Shown here piece after piece: positions 17,671-26,710 of a DNA stretch of 64,000 nucleotides. Each line of letters begins with the position of its first letter. Positions within the stretch are counted from its first letter, which is position 1. The stretch spans positions 32,000 through 95,999 of the forward strand of contig CAIYVZ010000055.1 of the NCBI GenBank assembly GCA_903929755.1, written 5' to 3'. The stretch is from an uncultured Acidobacteriia bacterium (GTDB taxonomy: Bacteria > Acidobacteriota > Terriglobia > Bryobacterales > Bryobacteraceae). The notes beneath the pieces are model-generated. The model did not search any database and was not told the origin of the DNA. It saw nothing but the letters and a program-made list of their open reading frames with translations. The position numbers were made by a program, and so were the translations under genes.

Positions 17671-17766
17671 TTAGTTTCCACCAAACAGGCAGATTACTAC
17701 CAGTGGCGCTGCCGCCAGACAAGAAACAACTACCGCCCCAAGTGCTTTCAGGAATTCAGTTGCCAT
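17671..17766 (-). CDS. Small hydrophobic peptide, 31 residues
   Basis: On the minus strand an ATG at 17766 is preceded by GGGAGG at 5 bp spacing, one of the best ribosome sites in the window. The frame encodes 31 residues: a short polar head (MATEFLKALG), one membrane-spanning stretch (AVVVSCLAAAPLVVICLF) and GGN. About 35 bp upstream of its start lies a 6-bp inverted repeat (GTGTCA/TGACAC, 17799-17816). No family is recognised; the look is that of a small membrane protein or type I toxin-like peptide. The neighbourhood is a decayed toxin gene and otherwise empty sequence. Confidence 0.5.
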   Translation of the reverse strand: MATEFLKALGAVVVSCLAAAPLVVICLFGGN

Positions 17767-17798
17767 AAAGGCCTCCCAGACTGGACGGAAGCCCCCGT

Positions 17799-17816
17799 GT
17801 GTCATGAATGTGACAC
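17799..17816. promoter_or_regulatory. Short inverted repeat before the small peptide gene
   Basis: GTGTCA and TGACAC are separated by six bases, 33 bp upstream of the minus-strand start at 17766. It could be an operator. The remaining 280 bp up to the next hairpin hold no gene that I can support. Confidence 0.25.
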
Positions 17817-18093
17817 CAGAGGCCTCGCACTTGTCTTATCGGTAGAAAGTGCTCACTACTTGAGGCACTATTCTGAAACGAATCGTCCTGAAACGGTACA
17901 CATCGTTCTTCGCGGCGATGAACCGCAACCGGATTCCCGTTCCAGGTGCCTCTTTAAGTAATTGAAACGAAAACACTTTTCTCTCTTTCGGGCAAAAGGT
18001 GCGCACCTCGGGTGCCTTTGGCTACAAAACTGCTTTTACCAAGTCAGCAGCAAACCGCAAACTCCTCCTAAAATCCGCGGTCAGAATTCCACT

Positions 18094-18131
18094 CGAGCCG
18101 GGAACCTCTTGCCGATAAGGTTCCCGGCTCG
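18094..18131. promoter_or_regulatory. 14-bp perfect stem-loop before the adenylate cyclase gene
   Basis: CGAGCCGGGAACCT (18094-18107) pairs without mismatch with AGGTTCCCGGCTCG (18118-18131) around a 10-base loop, ending 36 bp before the GTG start of the cyclase. There is no U-run, and no gene upstream on the same strand that needs a terminator. A leader hairpin controlling the cyclase transcript is possible; a large protein-binding dyad is the alternative. Confidence 0.5.
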
Positions 18132-18167
18132 GCAGGGCTTCTCACGCATATCGCATAGAATGCTTCT

Positions 18168-19643
18168 GTGCAGCTGAATACCTTCCGTTGGTTCGATGAC
18201 ACAAGCATCGGAACGCGCCTGGCCGCAGGGTTTGGCCTCCTCCTGGTACTCCTGATCGGTTACGGCATCTTTTCCATTCGCGAAATGGAAGCCCTCGCCG
18301 CGCTCGGCGATGCCGTTTACGCGCATCCCATGACGTCTGGCCAGGCGATGCGCGATGCCAACGTCGGCATCCTCAAAATGCATCGCGCCATGCTCCAGGT
18401 CCCCGCGTCCGATGACGCGAGCCTTGCCGAACTGGAGCGCAGGGTTGCCGGGAATAAAGTCCTGGTCGAGAAGAGCCTCCAGGTTCTGGAACGAAGCTTT
18501 TTGGGCGACAAAGCCGCACTGCGCGCACTCGAACGCAGCTTCGCAGACTGGGATCCCATTCGTGCTGCGGTCATTCGATACCGCCACGAAGGGAATTTCA
18601 AAGAATCCACGCGCACCACCCAGGTCTTGGGGGCTTTGCAGGTCTCCCGGATCGAAGCGGACCTCGATGCAATGCAGAAATTCTCCAGCGCCAAGGCCCT
18701 GGCCTTCATGGCGGATATGAAGTACACCGAAAAGCGCGTCCGCCTGTTCACCGGCATCCTGCTTACCGGCAGCATCCTCGTTTCTTTTCTGATCGGCTTC
18801 CTCACTACCAACAGCATTCGTCGTCCCGTCGTCGCACTCAGCCAGGCTGCCGCCAAAGTCGCAGAGGGCGACTACACCCAGCATGTCGATTTCGAAGCCC
18901 GCAGTGAACTCGGTACGCAAACCCGGGTCTTCAACATGATGGTGAAGTCCATCCGCGAACAGAATGAAATCATCCGCCAAAAGAACGAAGAAAACGAACA
19001 ACTCCTGCTCAATATCCTGCCCGCGCCCATTGCCGGACGCCTGAAAAGCGGAGAACGAACCATCGCCGACGCCTATGCAGAAGTCAGCGTGCTGTTTGCC
19101 GATATTGTTGGGTTCACAAAATTCAGTTCCGGTATGCCGGGAGCCGAACTCGTCGGCATGCTCAATGACCTGTTCAGCGGTTTCGACGCCGCCGCCGTCA
19201 CGGCAGGGGTGGAAAAGATCAAGACCATTGGCGATGCCTACATGGCCGTCTCCGGCATGCCCTCCCGCTGTAACGACCACACCGAAAAAATCTTCCGCCT
19301 CGCGATCCTCATGATGGAGTCGATCACAAGCTTCAACGAACGTCGCGGCACCAGCCTGAGCCTCCGCATCGGAATCAATCGCGGTCCCGTCGTTGCAGGC
19401 GTCATCGGCACCCACAAGTTCATCTACGATCTTTGGGGCGACACCGTGAACATCGCCAGCCGCATGGAATCTACCGGAGTCCCCGGCCGGATACAGGTGA
19501 CCGAAACTGCCTACGACTATATGAAGGACCGTTTCGAGTTCGAAGCGCGCGGCGAAGTGTCGGTGAAGGGTAAAGGCATGATGCCCGCGTTTCTCCTTAA
19601 CCCGGAAAACATAGGCGATGCGGTCCCTGCCGCCCGAACCTGA
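18168..19643 (+). CDS. Membrane-bound class III adenylate cyclase with HAMP domain
   Basis: 491 residues from a GTG start. An N-terminal membrane helix (about 18-38) is followed by an extracytoplasmic four-helix-bundle-like sensor region (about 40-190), a second membrane helix (about 194-216), a HAMP linker (RRPVVALSQAAAKVAEGDY) and a coiled coil. The catalytic domain runs from about 305 to 480: metal Asp residues D312 in FADIVGF and D356 in GDAYM, a purine-binding Lys in KIKTIGD, and the Asp of DLWGDTVNIASR. The Lys/Asp pair indicates ATP rather than GTP as substrate, making cAMP. A chemoreceptor-type sensor fused to a cyclase is a known architecture. A strong hairpin lies just upstream. Confidence 0.92.
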   Translation: MQLNTFRWFDDTSIGTRLAAGFGLLLVLLIGYGIFSIREMEALAALGDAVYAHPMTSGQAMRDANVGILKMHRAMLQVPASDDASLAELERRVAGNKVLVEKSLQVLERSFLGDKAALRALERSFADWDPIRAAVIRYRHEGNFKESTRTTQVLGALQVSRIEADLDAMQKFSSAKALAFMADMKYTEKRVRLFTGILLTGSILVSFLIGFLTTNSIRRPVVALSQAAAKVAEGDYTQHVDFEARSELGTQTRVFNMMVKSIREQNEIIRQKNEENEQLLLNILPAPIAGRLKSGERTIADAYAEVSVLFADIVGFTKFSSGMPGAELVGMLNDLFSGFDAAAVTAGVEKIKTIGDAYMAVSGMPSRCNDHTEKIFRLAILMMESITSFNERRGTSLSLRIGINRGPVVAGVIGTHKFIYDLWGDTVNIASRMESTGVPGRIQVTETAYDYMKDRFEFEARGEVSVKGKGMMPAFLLNPENIGDAVPAART

Positions 19644-19685
19644 CTCAATATATATATACTTTGTAGTGCCCCCCCGGTCCCACTC

Positions 19686-21998
19686 ATGCGCCTCGCCGTT
19701 TGCATTCCGCTATTCCTGATCCTGCTCCAGGCGCCGCTCGCCTCCGCCGCGCCTGTTACCGCGCTCAACCAATACTGCGTCGGCTGCCACAGCGCCACCG
19801 CCAAAGTCGGCGGCTTCACCTTCGACGCCAACTCCGCTCCCGCCAAAAATCCGGAAGTCTGGGAAAAGGTTGTCCGCAAGCTGCGCGCCCGCTCCATGCC
19901 CCCGGCCGGTCTTCCCCGGCCCGATGAAGCCACCTACGCCTCCATCCAGGCCTCCATTGAAAAAGATCTCGACGCCGTAGCCCCCAATCCCGGCCGCACC
20001 GACACCTTCCGCCGCCTCAACCGCACCGAATACCAAAATTCCATCCGCGACCTCTTCCGGCTCGATGTCGATGTCACCAACCTTCTGCCCGCCGACGAAT
20101 CCAGCCACGGCTTCGACAACATCACCGTAGGCGACCTCTCGCCTACTCTTCTTGATCGCTACCTCACCGCCGCCCGCCGTATCGTCCGCCTCGCTGTAGG
20201 CAGTCCCATCCACGCCCCCGGCGGCGAGACTTTCCAGCTCCCCCCCGACCTCACCCAGGAAGAGCACTTCGGCGACCTCCCCATCGGCACCCGCGGCGGT
20301 ACCCTCGTTCGCTACACCTTTCCTCTTGATGCCGAGTACGAATTTCGCATTCGTCTCGCCCGTGACCGTAACGAGTACATCGAAGGCCTGAAAGAAGAGC
20401 ACCAGCTCGAACTCATCATTGATGGCGAGCGCGTCCAGTTGTTCACCGTCGCACCCCCACCAAAAGGCACCGACCACCACCTCGTTGACGAACCCCTTCA
20501 CATCCGCGTCGCCGTGAAAGCCGGTCCCCATCAGGTGGGCGCGGCCTTCATCAAAAAGCCCTCGCTCCTTATGGAGAACGAGCGCCAACCCTACCAGGCG
20601 CACTTCAACATGGATCGCCACCCCCGCATCCAGCCTGCCGTTTACCAGGTCACCATCAACGGTCCGTTCAACGCCAAAGGCCCGGGCGATACGCCCAGCC
20701 GCCAGCGCATCTTCATCTGCAAACCCGCCAACACCGCCGACCAGGACGCCTGCGCCCGCAAGATTCTGACCGCAAGTATGCGCCGCGCCTACCGCCGTCC
20801 GGTCACCGAAATCGACCTCCAGGCTCCGCTGCGTCTCTACAAGGAAGCCAAATCCGAAGGTTTCGACGCCGGCATCGAAATGGCGCTCAGCGCCGTCCTC
20901 ATCAGCCCCGAATTCCTCTTCCGTGTGGAACGCGATCCCGAAGGCCTGGCCCCCAAAACAGCCTACAAACTCAACGACCTCGACCTCGCTACCCGCCTCT
21001 CCTTCTTCCTCTGGAGCAGCATCCCCGACGATGAACTTCTCGACCTGGCTGCCAAAAACGAACTCCACAAGCCCGCCGTACTGGAACAACAAACCCGCCG
21101 CCTGCTGGCCGACGCCCGCTCCCAGGCCCTCATCACCAACTTCGCCGAGCAGTGGCTCCACCTCCGCAACCTCTCGTCCTTCATGCCCGACATGCGCGTC
21201 TTCCCCGACTTCGACGACAACCTCCGGCGCGCCTTCCGCACCGAAACGCAAATGTTCCTCGAAAGCATCATGCGCGAAGACCGCAGTGTTCTCGACATGC
21301 TCCGCGCCAACTATACCTTCGTCAACGAGCGTCTCGCCAAACATTACGGCATCCCGAACATCTACGGCAGCCGCTTCCGCAAAGTTGAGTTCGGCTCTGA
21401 AGAAAAAGCGCCGGACGTCCGCGGCGGTCTCCTCCGCCAGGGCAGCATTCTCGCCGTCACCTCCTACGCCACCCGCACGTCTCCCGTCATCCGCGGCAAG
21501 TGGATCCTCGACAACATCCTCGGTACCCCGCCCCCGCCGCCGCCCCCCGCTGTGCCCGCCCTGAAAGAAACCACGGGCTCCACGAAGAACCTGCCCATGC
21601 GCGAGCGCATCGCCCAGCACCGCGCCAATCCGGTGTGCGCCAGTTGCCACAAGGTGATGGATCCCCTCGGCTTTGGTCTCGAGAACTTCGACGCCGTTGG
21701 CCGCTTCAGAACTGCGGAAGCCGGCGCTCCGATTGACGCTTCGGGCACTCTCCCCGATGGCACGACCTTCGAAGGCCCCGCCGCGCTGCAGAAGGTTCTG
21801 CTCCGCCGCCCGGAGGTTTTCGCCGGTACCCTCACCGATAAACTGCTCACCTACTCCCTCGGTCGTCTCACCGAATACTCCGATGAGCCCGTCGTTCGCC
21901 GCATCGTTAGCGACGCCTCACCAACCGACTACAAATTCTCGTCCATAATTCTCGGTATCGTAAGAAGTACACCGTTCCAAATGAGGAAAACGAAATGA
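19686..21998 (+). CDS. DUF1592-family (DUF1587/1592/1588/1585) cytochrome-like protein
   Basis: 770 residues, with a signal peptide (cleavage near ASAA, about residue 20). The N-terminus carries a haem-binding-type YCVGCHS, then the DUF1587/DUF1595/DUF1592/DUF1588/DUF1585 series common in Planctomycetes and Acidobacteria: FRRLNRTEYQNSIRDLF, AYRRPVTEIDL, LATRLSFFLWSSIPDD and QWLHLRNL. Near the C-terminus a second CASCH (VCASCHKVMDPLGFGLEN) binds another haem. These proteins are exported and thought to be redox partners in breakdown of complex organic matter, but no activity is established. The stop overlaps the next start (ATGA, 21995-21998). A run of AT repeats lies between the cyclase and this gene. 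Confidence 0.88.
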   Translation: MRLAVCIPLFLILLQAPLASAAPVTALNQYCVGCHSATAKVGGFTFDANSAPAKNPEVWEKVVRKLRARSMPPAGLPRPDEATYASIQASIEKDLDAVAPNPGRTDTFRRLNRTEYQNSIRDLFRLDVDVTNLLPADESSHGFDNITVGDLSPTLLDRYLTAARRIVRLAVGSPIHAPGGETFQLPPDLTQEEHFGDLPIGTRGGTLVRYTFPLDAEYEFRIRLARDRNEYIEGLKEEHQLELIIDGERVQLFTVAPPPKGTDHHLVDEPLHIRVAVKAGPHQVGAAFIKKPSLLMENERQPYQAHFNMDRHPRIQPAVYQVTINGPFNAKGPGDTPSRQRIFICKPANTADQDACARKILTASMRRAYRRPVTEIDLQAPLRLYKEAKSEGFDAGIEMALSAVLISPEFLFRVERDPEGLAPKTAYKLNDLDLATRLSFFLWSSIPDDELLDLAAKNELHKPAVLEQQTRRLLADARSQALITNFAEQWLHLRNLSSFMPDMRVFPDFDDNLRRAFRTETQMFLESIMREDRSVLDMLRANYTFVNERLAKHYGIPNIYGSRFRKVEFGSEEKAPDVRGGLLRQGSILAVTSYATRTSPVIRGKWILDNILGTPPPPPPPAVPALKETTGSTKNLPMRERIAQHRANPVCASCHKVMDPLGFGLENFDAVGRFRTAEAGAPIDASGTLPDGTTFEGPAALQKVLLRRPEVFAGTLTDKLLTYSLGRLTEYSDEPVVRRIVSDASPTDYKFSSIILGIVRSTPFQMRKTK

Positions 21999-23320
21999 TC
22001 ATTACCAAGAAAGCCCTGTCTCGCCGGACCCTGCTCCGCGGCGTCGGTACCGCTCTGGCACTCCCTTTGCTGGACGCGATGATCCCCGCCCTGACGCCGC
22101 TTGCCGCCTCAGCCGGCAACCCCGTGCGCCGCCTCGGTTTCGTCTACATCCCCATGGGCGCGTACATGAAGCAGTGGACCCCGTCCGGCAACGACCTGAC
22201 AGGCCTCTCGCCCACCCTGCGTTCCCTCAAGCCGTTCACTGACCAGCTCTCGGTGTTGACCAACCTCGAAATCCGCAACGCCTACCCAGGCACGCACGCC
22301 ACCTCCAACGCCGCTTTCCTCAGCTGCGCCACCGCCAAGTGGACCGAAAGCTCCGACTATCAACTCGGCACCACCGCTGACCAGGTCGCCGCCCAGAGCA
22401 TCGGTAAGGACACCCGCCTGCCCTCGCTCGAACTCGCCATGGACCTGCTCACCACCGTCGGCCAGTGCGATAACGGCTACGCCTGCGTCTACCAGAACAA
22501 CCTCTCCTGGTCCTCACCCACCACGCCCCTTCCCGCCGAAGCTCACCCCCGCATTGCGTTCGAGCGCCTCTTCGGCGAAGGCGGCAGCGTGGCTGACCGC
22601 CTGGCCGAACTCCGCCGCCGTGCCAGCCTGCTCGACGTCGTCAACGAAGACATCGCCCGCCTCAACAAAAAGCTGGGAGCCGACGATAAAGCGAAGGTCA
22701 ACCAGTACCTCGACACCGTCCGCGAAGTGGAACGCCGCATTCAGAAGGCCGAATCGGAAACCGCCAGTGGCTCCGCCCGTGATCTCGACCGTCCCCTCGG
22801 CGTGCCCGCCGCCTATGCCGACCACGCGAAGCTCATGTTTGATCTCCAGGTTCTCGCGCTGCAGTCCGACGTAACCCGCGTCATTACCTTCCAGCTCGCC
22901 CGCGAAACCAGCACCCGTACTTACCCGGAAATTGGCGTCTCCGATCCCCACCACCCCCTCACCCACAACGCCGGAGACCCCGAGAAGTTGGCCCGCGTCG
23001 CCATCATCAACCAGTTCCACGTCTCGCTCTTCTCGTACTTCCTGGGCAAGCTGCAAGCCACTCCCGATGGCGATGGCTCCCTCCTCGACCACACCACTTA
23101 CCTCTACGGCAGCGGTATGGGCAACGGCGATATTCACGACCACGTCAACCTCCCCATTCTCGTCGCCGGTGGAACCCGCCACAAGGGTGGACGTCACATC
23201 CAGTACAAAGAAGCAGCCCCCCTTGCCAACGTCCACCTCACCCTTCTCGATAAGGCCGGTGTCCGCATCGACAAGTTCGCCGACAGCAACGGCAAAGTTC
23301 CGGAGTTGATGACCCTGTGA
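21995..23320 (+). CDS. DUF1552 protein with twin-arginine signal
   Basis: 441 residues. A Tat signal (SRRTLLRGVGTALALPLLDA) starts at about residue 9. The body matches DUF1552, the standard partner of DUF1592 proteins: RRLGFVYIPMGAYMKQWTP, THATSNAAFLSC and a sulfatase-like metal region near the C-terminus (TYLYGSGMGNGDIHDHVNLP, ILVAGGTRHKGGRH). The fold is related to DUF1501/alkaline-phosphatase-like proteins. Its start overlaps the DUF1592 stop and its own stop overlaps the ankyrin gene (GTGA), so the three are co-translated. A shared exported complex is likely; its substrate is unknown. Confidence 0.87.
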   Translation: MIITKKALSRRTLLRGVGTALALPLLDAMIPALTPLAASAGNPVRRLGFVYIPMGAYMKQWTPSGNDLTGLSPTLRSLKPFTDQLSVLTNLEIRNAYPGTHATSNAAFLSCATAKWTESSDYQLGTTADQVAAQSIGKDTRLPSLELAMDLLTTVGQCDNGYACVYQNNLSWSSPTTPLPAEAHPRIAFERLFGEGGSVADRLAELRRRASLLDVVNEDIARLNKKLGADDKAKVNQYLDTVREVERRIQKAESETASGSARDLDRPLGVPAAYADHAKLMFDLQVLALQSDVTRVITFQLARETSTRTYPEIGVSDPHHPLTHNAGDPEKLARVAIINQFHVSLFSYFLGKLQATPDGDGSLLDHTTYLYGSGMGNGDIHDHVNLPILVAGGTRHKGGRHIQYKEAAPLANVHLTLLDKAGVRIDKFADSNGKVPELMTL

Positions 23321-24771
23321 GGCGCGTAATACCAGCCGCCCTGCTCGCCACGGCTCTTTTCGCCGCCCGCTCCAGTGCGCCGGTGGCGGACGCCGCCGAG
23401 GAACTCGACAAGCCGACCCTCCGCACCCTCCTCGCGAAGCACGAAAACGTCAACGCGCCGCAGGTAGACGGCATGACCGCCCTCCACTGGGCCGCCTTCC
23501 GTGACGACGTGGAAATCGCCAAACTCCTTCTCGATTCCGGAGCCAGCGTCAAGGCCACCAACCGCTATGGCGTCACCCCGCTCTCTCTCGCCTGCGCCAA
23601 TGGAGATGGAACTCTCGTCGAACTGCTCCTCAAAGCCGGAGCCGACCCCAACACCACGCTCCCCGGCGGAGAAACCGCTCTTATGACCGCCGCCCGAACC
23701 GGCAAAGTCGGCGCTGTCAAATCTCTTATCGCGCACGATGCGCTCGTCAACACCCCCGAACCCCGCCTCGGCCAGACCGCCCTCATGTGGGCTGCCGCCG
23801 AGGGCAACGTCGAAGCCATTGAAGCGTTGCTCCAGGCCGGAGCCAATCTCCACGAACGCCTCGATTCCGGCTACACGCCCTTCCTCTTCGCCGTCCGGGA
23901 AGGCCGTATTCCCGCCGTCGCCGCACTCCTCAAAGCCGGAGCCAGCGTCAATGAAATCGTGGAGCCCCACAAAGCCACTGGCCCTGCTCGTCCCGCCTCC
24001 GGTTCCGGTTGGCCGCGAGCCGGCGTTAGCGCCATGCTCCTCGCCGCCTCCAACGCCCACTTCCAGCTCGCGGCATTTCTTCTCGATCAGGGCGCCGACC
24101 CCAACGCCGCCGCAGCCGGCTACACCGCGCTCCACGTTGTCTCGGCCATGCGCAAATCCGGCGTAGGCGATAACGACCCTGCCCCCGAGGGCTCCGGCAA
24201 CATGTCCAGCCTCGAATTCACCAAAAAGCTGGTCGATAAAGGCGCCAATATCGACGCCCGCATGACGAAGTCCGTCAAATTCGGCCTCACCGCGCTCAAC
24301 ACCATGGCTGCCACGCCGTACATGCTGGCTGCCAAGACCGCCGACGCCGAACTCATGCGCTACCTCGCCAAACTGGGTGCCGACCCCAAAATCCCCAACG
24401 CCGATAACAGCACCCCCCTCATGGCCGCCGCCGGTCTGGGAACCCGCTCCCCGGGTGAAGATGCCGGCACGGAAGATGAAGTTGTGGAAGCCCTGCAAGT
24501 CGCTCTCGATCTCGGAGCTGACATCAACGCTGTCGATGACAAGGGCGAGACCGCCATGCATGGAGCCGCCTACAAAAACTCCCCCAAAGCCGTGGAGTTC
24601 CTCGCCGCGAAGGGTGCGAAACGCGAAATCTGGGATAAGCCCAACAAGCAGGGCTGGACCCCTCTCACCATCGCCGAGGGCCATCGCTTCGGCAACTTCA
24701 AACCCTCGCTCGTAACCGTGGAGGCTTTCCATCGCGTAATGGGTACTGAACCCTCGAAAGCCGCCCGCTAA
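23317..24771 (+). CDS. Exported ankyrin-repeat protein
   Basis: 484 residues from a GTG overlapping the DUF1552 stop. The N-terminus looks like a signal peptide (VIPAALLATALFAARSSAPVADA). About nine to ten ankyrin repeats follow, recognisable from MTALHWAAFRDDVEIAKLLL, VTPLSLACANGD, ETALMTAARTGK, QTALMWAAAEGN, YTPFLFAVREGR, STPLMAAAGLG and ETAMHGAAYKN. Ankyrins mediate protein contacts, so this one probably holds together the DUF1592/DUF1552 pair or their partner outside the cytoplasm. The same trio order recurs in related genomes as far as I recall. Confidence 0.88.
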   Translation: MRRVIPAALLATALFAARSSAPVADAAEELDKPTLRTLLAKHENVNAPQVDGMTALHWAAFRDDVEIAKLLLDSGASVKATNRYGVTPLSLACANGDGTLVELLLKAGADPNTTLPGGETALMTAARTGKVGAVKSLIAHDALVNTPEPRLGQTALMWAAAEGNVEAIEALLQAGANLHERLDSGYTPFLFAVREGRIPAVAALLKAGASVNEIVEPHKATGPARPASGSGWPRAGVSAMLLAASNAHFQLAAFLLDQGADPNAAAAGYTALHVVSAMRKSGVGDNDPAPEGSGNMSSLEFTKKLVDKGANIDARMTKSVKFGLTALNTMAATPYMLAAKTADAELMRYLAKLGADPKIPNADNSTPLMAAAGLGTRSPGEDAGTEDEVVEALQVALDLGADINAVDDKGETAMHGAAYKNSPKAVEFLAAKGAKREIWDKPNKQGWTPLTIAEGHRFGNFKPSLVTVEAFHRVMGTEPSKAAR

Positions 24772-24853
24772 CCCCCTCTGGTGTTCCTGCCGCAACAGGT
24801 GCATAATCAAATCAGCCGGAGGTTAGCTCGGCCAGCCTCCGCGGGAGGTTTCT

Positions 24854-26710
24854 ATGCGAAAGTCTTTCTCGCCCGTTGTCTCCTCCCTGCTGTTGCTCCT
24901 CCTCCCCGGGTGGGGACTGGCACTACAGGTCCAGACAACTGCCGATTTCTTCAACGATTCCACCCTGCAGGAGATCCGCCTCACCATGGCCTCCGCGGAC
25001 TGGGCGACTATCCATGAGAATTACCTGGGAAATGGCTATTATCCTTGTGATCTCCGGTGGAATAACATCACGCTCCCCCGGATCGGCATCCGTTCCCGCG
25101 GCAGCCAAAGCCGTTCCCCCATCAAACCCAGCATCGGGCTCGATTTCGGTAAATACGTCTCCGGCCAGCAGTTCTTAGGCCTGAAAACCCTCGTCCTCCG
25201 CAACCTGAATCAGGATTCCACCATGATGCACGAGCGTCTGGCCGAAAGCGTTTTCGCACGTCTCGGCTTACCTCATTCCAGGGAGGCGCACGCCCGACTA
25301 TATGTCAATGGGGAGTACGTGGGCGTCTACCTCATCGTCGAGAACCTCGATACCCGGTTCCTGCAGACTCAGCTCGGTGACGACACCGGCTATCTCTATG
25401 ACTACACCATCCGGCTCGGCTTCCGCTTCAACTATCTCGGTCCCGATCCCGCCACCTATACCGCCATCTTCGGAGCCAAAACGCACACAGAAGATCCCGA
25501 CATTCCCGGCCTCATCGACACCATCCGCCTCATCAACGACACTCCGGACGCCGACTTCTACAGGGTCGTCAGTCCCTTGGTTGATCTCGATGATTTCGTA
25601 GCTCACAGCGCCGCCGAACAGGCGCTTGCCCAGTCCGACGGCCTCCTGGGACTCTCGGCCATGAATAATTTCTATCTCTACCGCTGGGGCCCCACCCGCC
25701 AGGCAATGTTCCTGGTCTGGGATCAGGACGGCGCCTTTTACGGCGGCGACTGGTCCGTCTGGCGAGGCACGCAGGAGAACGTATTGCTCCGCCGCGCGCT
25801 GAATGTTCCGCGCCTGCGCAAGCTCTACACCGACACCCTTCGCAACGCTGCCGCAGCCTTCGGTTCCGGCGCCGGCGGCTGGCTCGCCACCGAGATCGAC
25901 CGAATCGACAACCAGATTCATCAGGCTATGGTGGAAGACCAGTTCAAGCTCTGTCGCAAGACCGACGGCATCGGCCTCTGCACCGTGGAAGAGTACCAGC
26001 GCGACGTGGACGACCTGCGCGGCTTCGCTCGCGATCGAGCCGCCTTCATCCTGAAAGAACTGAACACGGACGCAGCTCCCGGCCCCATAACTCTCAATCC
26101 AGGCAGTATCACGAATGTCGCTTCCGGTGACATGCCGGTTACCGCCGGCAGCCTCGCACGAATCCGCCTCGCCCTGCCCGTCACTCCGGTCAGCTATGCC
26201 ACCGCGTACCCGTTGCCTCTTACGCTGGGTGGCGTCTCGGTGAACACTTCCACAGGCCCCGCTTCTCTGCTGGAAGTCGGGCCCCAGGGCATCATCTTCG
26301 TCGTCCCGCCGGACTTAACCTGCGCCCCGCAGCCCGTCTCCATCTCGGTTGGCGGCGCCTCCAGCAATATCGTCATGGCGGATGTCATGCCCACCGCCGG
26401 AGGCATCTTCGGTATGACCCATGCCAGCGGTCTCCTCATCTCCGCCACCGCGCCCGCCGCGGCCGGAGAGATAGCAGTCCTTTATGCTACGGGAGCCTGG
26501 GCTGGCTGGATGGCTCCGACTAAAACCGTCCAGGTAGTGGTGGCAGGCAAGCCAGCCCGGATTCTTTGGATGGGAGCAGCTCCAGGCCTTATCGGCATCG
26601 AGCAGTTCAACATAGAAATTCCGTCCGGAATTCCGCCCGGTGATGTCCCCGTGGTGATTACGCTCGATAGCGAGCCTGGAACCCCCTTCCTGATGAGGCT
26701 CTCGCAATGA
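24854..26710 (+). CDS. CotH-kinase-like secreted protein with TIGR03437-type tail
   Basis: 618 residues. GGGAGG lies 7 bp before the ATG; the signal peptide ends near LALQ (residue 24). Residues about 35-420 match the CotH family (RIGIRSRGSQSR, LKTLVLRNLNQDSTMMHERLAESVF, YVGVYLIVENLD, MFLVWDQDGAFYGGDW). CotH proteins have an atypical protein-kinase fold; in many environmental bacteria they accompany extracellular structures. Residues from about 420 (LNPGSITNVASG) are a two-part beta-sandwich tail of the TIGR03437 type typical of Solibacter-like Acidobacteria. The last codons (MRLSQ) form the first unit of a tandem repeat that leads into the next gene. Confidence 0.85.
   Translation: MRKSFSPVVSSLLLLLLPGWGLALQVQTTADFFNDSTLQEIRLTMASADWATIHENYLGNGYYPCDLRWNNITLPRIGIRSRGSQSRSPIKPSIGLDFGKYVSGQQFLGLKTLVLRNLNQDSTMMHERLAESVFARLGLPHSREAHARLYVNGEYVGVYLIVENLDTRFLQTQLGDDTGYLYDYTIRLGFRFNYLGPDPATYTAIFGAKTHTEDPDIPGLIDTIRLINDTPDADFYRVVSPLVDLDDFVAHSAAEQALAQSDGLLGLSAMNNFYLYRWGPTRQAMFLVWDQDGAFYGGDWSVWRGTQENVLLRRALNVPRLRKLYTDTLRNAAAAFGSGAGGWLATEIDRIDNQIHQAMVEDQFKLCRKTDGIGLCTVEEYQRDVDDLRGFARDRAAFILKELNTDAAPGPITLNPGSITNVASGDMPVTAGSLARIRLALPVTPVSYATAYPLPLTLGGVSVNTSTGPASLLEVGPQGIIFVVPPDLTCAPQPVSISVGGASSNIVMADVMPTAGGIFGMTHASGLLISATAPAAAGEIAVLYATGAWAGWMAPTKTVQVVVAGKPARILWMGAAPGLIGIEQFNIEIPSGIPPGDVPVVITLDSEPGTPFLMRLSQ

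Noticed and set aside
18081..24810. Long open frames on the minus strand opposite the cyclase, DUF1592, DUF1552 and ankyrin genes (up to 646 codons)
   Set aside because: They mirror the high-GC plus-strand genes, lack ribosome sites and protein motifs, and the plus-strand products are well recognised.
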